Shown piece by piece: positions 1-4,440 of a stretch of DNA of 12,358 nucleotides (the stretch's first letter is position 1; every line of letters starts with the position of its first letter). Below the pieces are notes generated by a model, which worked only from the letters and a program-made list of their open reading frames with translations, had not been told where the DNA came from and did not search any database. Made by a program: the position numbers and the translations under genes. Source of the DNA: Planctomycetaceae bacterium (GTDB lineage: Bacteria > Planctomycetota > Phycisphaerae > Phycisphaerales > SM1A02); the NCBI GenBank assembly GCA_002737585.1, contig NSIA01000101.1:1-12358 (forward strand), read 5' to 3'.

Positions 1-2
1 CC

Positions 3-347
3 GCGGAGCGTTACCGTCGCGTGCATGGCGCGTGGCCGGTGGATGCTGCCTCTTTGGTGCCGGAATTCATGCCAAGCGTTCCCGAGGATCCGTGGTCCGG
101 CAAGCCAGTACTCATGTCAAACGATGGCGACGGCTTCCGCATCTGGTCCATCGGTCGCGACGGCGTGGATGACCGCGGCGACCTCACGCGGCGTATTCCG
201 ACGTTCGTCGGACAGCCGGAAGAGGCGCTCGCCTCCACCAACCCCGACGTGCAGATTCAGGAGGATCACCCCAATATCGACTGGGTATGGTTCGCGCCGC
301 GCGGCACCCTCGAGCGCTGGAACTACTCAAAACGCCCGCCAACATAA
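3..347 (+). CDS. C-terminal fragment of GspG-like/hypothetical protein (5' truncated by window edge)
   Basis: The reading frame is open to the left edge and ends at the TAA at 345-347, so only the last 114 or so residues are visible. The fragment carries the pattern PEDPWSGKP, then a short polar stretch, then FRIWSIGRDGVDDRGDL. This resembles the C-terminal end of type II secretion pseudopilins of the GspG class and of many planctomycete proteins annotated as hypothetical, in which a 'DPW/F-G-x-P ... SxGxDGxDD' segment forms a calcium-binding-like loop. Downstream it continues with an acidic, Trp-containing tail (NIDWVWFAPRGTLERW). No membrane segment is seen in the visible part. The GTG at 21 lies in frame but is unlikely to be the start, because coding character continues upstream of it. 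The family call rests on motif resemblance only. Confidence 0.6.
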   Translation, partial: AERYRRVHGAWPVDAASLVPEFMPSVPEDPWSGKPVLMSNDGDGFRIWSIGRDGVDDRGDLTRRIPTFVGQPEEALASTNPDVQIQEDHPNIDWVWFAPRGTLERWNYSKRPPT

Positions 348-360
348 ATCCCCGCCCCCC

Positions 361-384
361 GGACGCTCGCGCAGCAAGCCGTCC
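361..384. repeat. GC-rich palindrome, REP-like, copy 1
   Basis: Fourteen bases after the stop of the first gene lies a hairpin with outer stem GGACG/CGTCC, inner stem CTCGC/GCAAG (one mismatch), loop GCA and a bulged C. It differs by a single base from 2461-2484, about 2.1 kb away. No T-tract follows, so a plain intrinsic terminator is not supported. A dispersed palindrome of REP type, or a processed 3' hairpin, fits better. Confidence 0.55.
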
Positions 385-399
385 ATGGCAGCGTTCAAG

Positions 400-422
400 G
401 TCGCCCGCGGCAGCGTGGCGAC
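400..422. repeat. Second GC-rich hairpin next to the palindrome
   Basis: Stem GTCGCC/GGCGAC closes an inner stem CGC/GCG with loop GGCA and one unpaired T. Together with 361-384 it makes a tandem hairpin pair filling the gap before the regulator gene. It has no run of T on either side. Confidence 0.4.
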
Positions 423-495
423 GGTGTAGCAAGAACATGCGATACAACCAGCACCGATGTGGACGCAGCGCTTTGAACGAGGTAACGTCAAACTC

Positions 496-1383
496 ATGCC
501 GCGACGACGAATCGACAACCCGAAGCCCTCGGACGCCGACTTCGAAGCACAGGCGCCGCTCGATATCCGGACGCCCGGGCTGACCGACGCACTCTGCGAC
601 GTGACAAGACTCCATGCGTGGGAAATCCTCAGACGCCAGGCGGCACCGATCACAGTGGCCAACTTAGCTGCTGCGTGCCGCGCCCCCGTGGCCATCGTTC
701 AGCGCGCGCTCGACGCCTTCGAGCGCGCGGGCCTCGCGCGCGTGCATCCTGTCGATACGCGCTATCCGTCTCCGCGGTGGCAGTCCACGCGCCAAACGCT
801 TGTCATCCGCTTCCGCAAGGACTCGCCGGAGGACTGCGCGCTCCTTTCATGGCTCGACTCGCTCACCAGCAAAGAAACCGAGCGCGACATGCTCCGACTT
901 GCAAAGGAGCGACACGAGCTCGCAGAAGGCGAGCAGGTATGGAAATCGATGCACGCGGCGTTGCTCGATGAGCCGGACCGAAAGAAGCTGTGGAACCTGA
1001 TGATGGAGCTCGAGCGATTCTTCTATCGCTGCAACAACAAGTACCGCAACTCCGCGCCTGACGCAAACCAGGACTGCAACTACTACTTCTCGATGCAGTT
1101 TGCGCCACTCCGACCAGGCATGCTCCCGCTGCCGACGATGACTGTCCTCGGCGGCCCGGCTGTCGAGGTGCTCGTGAACAAGCTCGGCGGCGAGGCATCG
1201 ACCATGCTCACCGCCAAGGAGACCGTGATCGCCCAGGCTCTCGCCGTCGGACGGAGCTCGAAGCAGGTTGCCGATGACGAGGGACTGTCGATTCACACCG
1301 TGATCGAGCACACGCGCCGGATCTACCGCAAGCTCGGCGTACGAACGCGTGCACAGCTGTCCGCAAAGCTGTCCAGCAAGTGA
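496..1383 (+). CDS. Transcriptional regulator: winged helix + LuxR-type helix-turn-helix
   Basis: Counting from the ATG at 457, residues about 43-105 look like an ArsR/MarR-style winged helix (DALCDVTRLHAWEILRRQ, then ITVANLAAACRAPVAIVQRA, then a basic Arg/Pro-rich wing). Residues 251-306 form a clear LuxR/GerE helix-turn-helix: LTAKETVIAQALAVGRSSKQ, then VADDEGLSIHTVIEHTRRIY and RKLGVRTRAQL. The middle (about 120-245) is rich in Glu, Lys and Arg and carries two Cys (192 and 207); I recognise no sensor domain there. I chose the ATG at 496 (295 residues) over the one at 457 (308). GAGGT lies 12 bases upstream of 496, and codons 457-495 lack the strong third-position GC of the gene body. The gene stands alone, and its targets cannot be read from context. 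It is likely a cytoplasmic DNA-binding protein. Confidence 0.82.
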   Translation: MPRRRIDNPKPSDADFEAQAPLDIRTPGLTDALCDVTRLHAWEILRRQAAPITVANLAAACRAPVAIVQRALDAFERAGLARVHPVDTRYPSPRWQSTRQTLVIRFRKDSPEDCALLSWLDSLTSKETERDMLRLAKERHELAEGEQVWKSMHAALLDEPDRKKLWNLMMELERFFYRCNNKYRNSAPDANQDCNYYFSMQFAPLRPGMLPLPTMTVLGGPAVEVLVNKLGGEASTMLTAKETVIAQALAVGRSSKQVADDEGLSIHTVIEHTRRIYRKLGVRTRAQLSAKLSSK

Positions 1384-1413
1384 CCGGCGCGGTCGCCCGC
1401 AGGAAAATGCAAA

Positions 1414-1441
1414 GGCGCCCCGCTCGCGTGAACGGGGCGCC
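1414..1441 (-). terminator. Intrinsic terminator of the PEP-CTERM-like gene
   Basis: A perfect 9-bp stem (GGCGCCCCG/CGGGGCGCC) encloses a 10-base loop. Read on the minus strand it lies 24 bases after the stop at 1466 and is followed by TTTGCATTTTCC, a fair U-rich tail. On the plus strand there is no T-run, so it is at best a weak terminator for the LuxR-type gene ending at 1383. Confidence 0.75.
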
Positions 1442-1465
1442 CAGTCATGTCCGAGAGATTGCGCG

Positions 1466-2251
1466 TCAGCGACGACGGCGCGAGCCGAATAGCCCGGCGA
1501 CACCCAGCAGGGCCACTGCGCCCGGCGCCGGCACGATCGAGCTGTGCTCGATCATCAGGTTGTCGATGTAACCACCCGTAACACCGCCTAGGCGGATGAA
1601 GTTGCTGCCGCTTGCGTACGAGGTCTGCACCGTCCAGGTGTAGGAAGGGAGCGAGTTGTCGAGCTGCATTCCACCGCCAAAGACCTGCGAGAGGAGCGAC
1701 ATCGTGATGGTCACAGAACTGCCCGTATCAACCATCCGTGTTCGGACGCCCATGGGAAATGTACCGTTCCACCCGCTGCCCCATCCACTTGGCACAGTGC
1801 CAGCTGAGATCGGGGCGCCGGCATTTACCCAGTAGCCATTCGACTGTACCAGCAGTTGGTTCAAGCGCGGCGTCAGCAACAGCGAGCGGTCATCGAAGAT
1901 CGAATATGCATGCGCCACGGACCTGGTCGCGACAGAGAAGCCACCATGGTCGCCGGAATCAACGAGCTGTTGGTCAAACTGGACTGTCAGGGGGTCGCTT
2001 GCGGTCGGCACATACTGGTGCTGGCTGACAAGTAGGCTCCCCCAGCCTCGCGAGAAGAAACGGGAGCTACCTTGGTGCTCGCGGGCATAGAACGCCCCGG
2101 GGTCGATGCCGTTGAGGTTATACGTTTGGAACAGCTGCTTGCCTTGATCACTCATGACGCCGCTGTCGAACGTCTCGGTGAACACGCCCGCTAGGACGGG
2201 GGCGGCGATAGCGGTGGCAATGACGGTGGCAATTAGGTTCGTGCGTCGCAT
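1466..2251 (-). CDS. Secreted protein with PEP-CTERM-like C-terminal sorting signal
   Basis: A protein of 261 residues starting MRRTNLIATVIATAIAAPVLA, a typical Sec signal peptide with likely cleavage after VLA. The mature part begins GVFTETFDSG and is rich in Ser, Thr, Gly, Asn and aromatic residues, as in beta-sandwich surface proteins. The C-terminus reads PAPGAVALLGVAGLF followed by GSRRRR: a Pro-rich motif, one hydrophobic helix and an Arg tail. This is the tripartite PEP-CTERM architecture recognised by exosortase, in the 'PAPGA' variant frequent in Phycisphaerae. The in-frame upstream ATG at 2287 was rejected because AGGAG sits 10 bases before 2251 and the 12 extra residues would precede a complete signal peptide. 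The substrate or role of the mature domain is not recognisable; the architecture implies export and anchoring at the cell surface or in the extracellular matrix. No exosortase is in the window. Confidence 0.82.
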   Translation of the reverse strand: MRRTNLIATVIATAIAAPVLAGVFTETFDSGVMSDQGKQLFQTYNLNGIDPGAFYAREHQGSSRFFSRGWGSLLVSQHQYVPTASDPLTVQFDQQLVDSGDHGGFSVATRSVAHAYSIFDDRSLLLTPRLNQLLVQSNGYWVNAGAPISAGTVPSGWGSGWNGTFPMGVRTRMVDTGSSVTITMSLLSQVFGGGMQLDNSLPSYTWTVQTSYASGSNFIRLGGVTGGYIDNLMIEHSSIVPAPGAVALLGVAGLFGSRRRR

Positions 2252-2261
2252 GAATGTAAAG

Positions 2262-2266
2262 CTCCT
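2262..2266 (-). promoter_or_regulatory. Ribosome binding site deciding the start of the PEP-CTERM-like gene
   Basis: AGGAG on the minus strand, 10 bases before the ATG at 2251. It is one of the few clear Shine-Dalgarno sites in the window and supports the shorter start. Confidence 0.6.
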
Positions 2267-2302
2267 GCAAAGGTGAATGGGGGACAACAGATACTGACTC
2301 GC

Positions 2303-2329
2303 TGCGATCGACTAGATGTATCGACCGCA
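2303..2329. promoter_or_regulatory. Operator-like inverted repeat upstream of the PEP-CTERM-like gene
   Basis: Half sites TGCGATCGA and TCGACCGCA (8 of 9 pairs complementary) are separated by 9 bases. The dyad lies about 52-78 bases upstream of the ATG at 2251, where a promoter for that minus-strand gene would be expected. It could bind a dimeric regulator. No convincing -10/-35 pair is seen next to it, so the function is inference. Confidence 0.3.
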
Positions 2330-2418
2330 CCCACTTAAACGAAATCAATGCCCCACTTCCCTCAATGAAAGAGCGTCCTTCGCCGAAGTACGGATCGAGT
2401 CACAAGAACGTGCTACTC

Positions 2419-2495
2419 ATGAAGCGCCAGCTCGCCGCAGGCGACCCGTCCACGCCCAACGGACGCTCGCGCAGCGAGCCGTCCGCCCCCAAAAG
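2419..2495. repeat. Degenerate, partial copy of the hairpin repeat unit
   Basis: The stretch opens CATGAAGCGC and continues with GCTCGCC...AGGCGA, the same order as the right half of the 148-bp units at 2496-2791. It then runs into the palindrome at 2461-2484. It reads as an older, shortened unit. There is no coding character on either strand. Confidence 0.45.
2461..2484. repeat. GC-rich palindrome, REP-like, copy 2
   Basis: Stem GGACG/CGTCC stacks on a perfect stem CTCGC/GCGAG with loop GCA and one bulged C. It is identical to 361-384 except for one base, which here restores pairing. The core GCTCGC-GCA-GCGAGC recurs within both 148-bp units (from 2503 and from 2651). Confidence 0.65.
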
Positions 2496-2643
2496 GACTC
2501 GACGCTCGCGCAGCGAGCGCCGTACAGGCCCAGCGCGGCGTAGCCGCGCGCGGACCGGCGCAGCCGGGACGCTCTACGCCCATGAAGCGCAAGAGCAGGC
2601 TCGCCGAAGGCAGCCGTGCTCTGGTGCGTCATAGGCAATCAGG
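2496..2643. repeat. 148-bp tandem repeat, unit 1 (hairpin array)
   Basis: The unit matches 2644-2791 at a constant offset of 148 bases with about a dozen mismatches by hand count and no indel. In order it holds hairpins GCTCGC-GCA-GCGAGC, GCGCGGC-GTA-GCCGCGC (2533-2549), CCGGC-GCA-GCCGG (2555-2567), and a decayed version of the GAGCACG/CGTGCTC hairpin. Its last 25 or so bases resemble the tRNA-Tyr 3' end and T-arm as they occur at 2771-2798, so a worn copy of the tRNA end is part of the unit. Plus-strand open frames through it are Arg/Ala-rich by composition and not credible genes. Confidence 0.85.
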
Positions 2644-2791
2644 GACTCGACGCTCGCGCAGCGAGCGCCGTACAGGCCCGGCGCGGCGCAGCCGCGCGCG
2701 GACCGGCGCAGCCGGGACGCTCTACGCCCATGAAGCGCAAGAGCACGCTCGCCGAAGGCGACCGTGCTCTGGAGCGTAATGGGCGGAGAGG
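2644..2791. repeat. 148-bp tandem repeat, unit 2, ending inside tRNA-Tyr
   Basis: The same hairpin order as unit 1: core GCTCGC-GCA-GCGAGC, then GCGCGGC-GCA-GCCGCGC (2681-2697), then CCGGC-GCA-GCCGG (2703-2715). The last is a strong hairpin at 2741-2769 with stem GAGCACG/CGTGCTC, a C/C mismatch, stem TCGCC/GGCGA and loop GAA. The right end overlaps the first bases of the tRNA-Tyr gene as seen on the plus strand, and the homology continues into GACTCGA of the T-arm. The 2741-2769 hairpin lies 10 bases after the tRNA 3' end and may help end or process that transcript. Confidence 0.85.
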
Positions 2792-2861
2792 GACTCGAAC
2801 CCCCGAAGGCGTACGCCAGCAGATTTACAGTCTGCCCTCTTTGCCGCTTGAGTATCCACCC
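2780..2861 (-). tRNA. tRNA-Tyr (anticodon GTA)
   Basis: On the minus strand the acceptor arm GGGTGGA pairs with TCCGCCC (one T-G wobble), and the discriminator is A. The anticodon stem GCAGA/TCTGC encloses loop CTGTAAA with anticodon GTA at 2826-2828. A long variable arm (TGGCGTACGCC) marks a class II tRNA, and the T-arm is GGGGG-TTCGAGT-CCCTC. The 3' CCA is not encoded. The 3' end abuts the hairpin repeat array. Confidence 0.96.
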
Positions 2862-2883
2862 AATTTAATTGTCGCCCGGACCT

Positions 2884-2919
2884 CCGAGCTTCCCCGAGTG
2901 GCGTCGCCACCGGGCTCGG
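2884..2919. other. Long imperfect hairpin between tRNA-Tyr and its likely promoter
   Basis: Stems CCGAG/CTCGG, CCCG/CGGG and GTGGC/GCCAC stack on a GTC loop, with a 4-base bulge and one unpaired A. On the minus strand it would lie in the tRNA-Tyr leader, right after the promoter-like sequence at 2921-2948. It may be a processing element or a terminator for upstream transcription. The rest of the 168-base gap to the transporter gene shows nothing further. Confidence 0.5.
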
Positions 2920-2920
2920 A

Positions 2921-2948
2921 ATTATAACAAGACCCGCGCGCTCGCCAA
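2921..2948 (-). promoter_or_regulatory. Sigma-70-like promoter for tRNA-Tyr
   Basis: On the minus strand TTGGCG (2948-2943) and a perfect TATAAT (2926-2921) are separated by 16 bases. Transcription would start near 2914, about 50 bases before the tRNA 5' end. Confidence 0.5.
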
Positions 2949-3029
2949 ACCCCAAGTATCTCTCAGAATTCATCGGCGTTCGCCGCCCGCGCCGCACCCG
3001 CCCTCCCTCCATGCAGTTATAACCCCCTC

Positions 3030-3929
3030 ATGTCCGCACACGGCCCCGGCGCCCGCGAAAGCAGCCTCAAACTCGCACTCGCTTTCTGCATCATCGACCT
3101 CGCGTTGATGGGCACCGTTGCGTTCAACTCCAACTCCGTCACCATCCTTGGCGATGTGCTCAAGGAAGGCACGGACACGCTCGCCGTACTCGCCGCGTTC
3201 CTCACCGTGCGCGCCGTGCGCCGTTCGCCCAATCACCGCTTCGCATACGGCATCGGCAAGCTCGAGAACCTCGTCTCGATTGGCATCGGCGGCATGATGG
3301 TCTTGGCGGCGCTCTACATCACCGCGCACGCCGCGCAACATCTGCAGAAACCGCTGCAGCCCGAAGGAACGCTCCCCGGCGTCATCCTCTTCGGAATCTA
3401 TGCAGTGATCAGTTTCGTCATCTGGATGCGCACCCGCGCCGCCGCGCGCGCGCAACCGTCTGCCATCATGCAGTCGCAAGCGAAACTGTGGTTCGCCAAA
3501 GGAAGTTTCGACACGCTCATGGGTGGCGGCCTGCTCTTTGCGCTCTTCTTCCGCGCCGATGAATGGGCGTGGTACATCGATCCAATCGCATCGCTCGTTG
3601 GTGTCTGCTTCCTGTTGCATGCCGCATGGGGCATGACATCGTCATCCGTCCCAGACCTCTTGGACGCTGCAGTTGAAGAAACCGTGCAGATCCAAATCAT
3701 GCGCGGTCTCGTACAACACATCGATGCCTACGAGCGCATTCTCAAAGTGCGATCGCGCCGCTCCGGCCCGCATGTTTACGTAGAAATCTTCCTGGAATTT
3801 GAGCCAGAACTACGCATGCGCGAAGTGCAATCACGCATCGAAGCCATCCGCGCTGATCTTGAAGAGCGCGTTGCCAGCACACAAGTATTGATCTGCCCAG
3901 CGAGCCCAACGGCCAGCCTTATTTCGTAA
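3030..3929 (+). CDS. Cation diffusion facilitator (CDF) family transporter with altered metal sites
   Basis: An inner-membrane protein of 299 residues with the CDF layout. Hydrophobic segments lie at about 15-32, 36-60, 82-100, 116-133, 160-174 and 184-200, and a cytoplasmic ZT-dimer domain follows (about 207-290; MRGLVQHIDAYERILKVRSR, then HVYVEIFLEFEP). The family signature after the second membrane segment is present as RFAYGIGKLENLVSIG. CDF proteins exchange divalent metal for protons, and the site is normally formed by (H/D)xxxD in segments 2 and 5. Here those positions read K45xxxD49 and K157xxxD161, so both His/Asp partners are Lys. Zn2+ transport is therefore doubtful. The ATG at 3030 lacks a Shine-Dalgarno site; a TATAAC at 3018-3023 would place transcription start at the ATG, hinting at a leaderless message. 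The 3' end overlaps the convergent STAS gene by 11 bases. Confidence 0.88.
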   Translation: MSAHGPGARESSLKLALAFCIIDLALMGTVAFNSNSVTILGDVLKEGTDTLAVLAAFLTVRAVRRSPNHRFAYGIGKLENLVSIGIGGMMVLAALYITAHAAQHLQKPLQPEGTLPGVILFGIYAVISFVIWMRTRAAARAQPSAIMQSQAKLWFAKGSFDTLMGGGLLFALFFRADEWAWYIDPIASLVGVCFLLHAAWGMTSSSVPDLLDAAVEETVQIQIMRGLVQHIDAYERILKVRSRRSGPHVYVEIFLEFEPELRMREVQSRIEAIRADLEERVASTQVLICPASPTASLIS

Positions 3930-4305
3930 CGCCCGCCACCGGGCCCGTCCCCGGTCCAGCTGCGCCGGCTTCGCGCAGCGCTTCAGCGCGTGCTGGTGTT
4001 GAGCGGAACAACGAAGTCAGTCCACTCAATTCAAACACCTGCTGCACCGGAGGACGCACGGCCGCAAGCCACACCGTTCCGCCGCGCGTGCGAGTGCGCT
4101 TGATGAGATTAATGAGCGTGCGCAATCCCGCGCTACTCACAAACGAAACATCGCCAAAGTCAAGAACCAACGAACGATGCGTCGTTGACTCGATGGCCGC
4201 AACCACCTCACGCTCTACGCGTTCGTAATGAATGGAATCCAAGTGCCCATCAAGAATCGCGAGCGTTGCGTGAGACTGATCGATGATTTCAATAGTGACT
4301 TTCAT
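3919..4305 (-). CDS. STAS-domain anti-anti-sigma factor (SpoIIAA/RsbV type)
   Basis: A protein of 128 residues made almost entirely of one STAS domain: an N-terminal strand pair (VTIEIIDQSHATLAILDGHL), then LVLDFGDVSFVSSAGLRTLI with the conserved phospho-acceptor region (Ser58 by alignment to SpoIIAA), then a GGTVWLAAVRPPVQQVFELS segment. In this family the unphosphorylated protein binds a kinase-type anti-sigma factor and frees the sigma factor; phosphorylation of the Ser stops this. The C-terminal 20 residues are Gly/Ala/Pro-rich and probably disordered. No anti-sigma kinase, phosphatase or sigma gene is nearby, so its partner is unknown. It lies 18 bases downstream of tRNA-Thr on the same strand and could share its transcript. 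It converges on the transporter gene, overlapping by 11 bases. A weak GGAA lies 8 bases before the ATG. Confidence 0.9.
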   Translation of the reverse strand: MKVTIEIIDQSHATLAILDGHLDSIHYERVEREVVAAIESTTHRSLVLDFGDVSFVSSAGLRTLINLIKRTRTRGGTVWLAAVRPPVQQVFELSGLTSLFRSTPARAEALREAGAAGPGTGPVAGVTK

Positions 4306-4323
4306 GATCGTTCCAAAACCGAA

Positions 4324-4395
4324 AGCCGCCGACCGGACTTGAACCGGTAACCTCGAGATTACAAATCACGTGCTCTACCATTGAGCTACGGCGGC
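4324..4395 (-). tRNA. tRNA-Thr (anticodon TGT)
   Basis: Acceptor GCCGCCG pairs fully with CGGCGGC, the discriminator is T, and the T-arm is ACCGG-TTCAAGT-CCGGT. The anticodon loop TTTGTAA gives TGT (Thr, ACA codons). The anticodon stem CGTGA/TCTCG contains a T-T mismatch at pair 29-41. CCA is not encoded. It sits between mnmG and the STAS gene, all on the minus strand. Confidence 0.94.
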
Positions 4396-4440
4396 GGGGA
4401 TGACAGCGTACACCGCTCGCCGACTTCTTTCCGGCAACAC

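Noticed and set aside
847..1503. 218-codon minus-strand frame opposite the LuxR-type regulator
   Set aside because: It is antisense to a gene with a recognisable helix-turn-helix and itself contains no recognisable domain.
2462..2801. Repeats read as a CRISPR array or as a tRNA-flanked integration (att) site
   Set aside because: The units are 148 bp, adjacent and hairpin-rich, with no short repeat/spacer pattern. There is no integrase, cas gene or inserted cargo between the tRNA and its remnant.
2316..2927. Several Arg/Ala-rich open frames on both strands across the repeat array and tRNA-Tyr region
   Set aside because: They follow the GC-rich palindromes, run into the tRNA, repeat themselves with the 148-bp unit and show no domain or start-site support.
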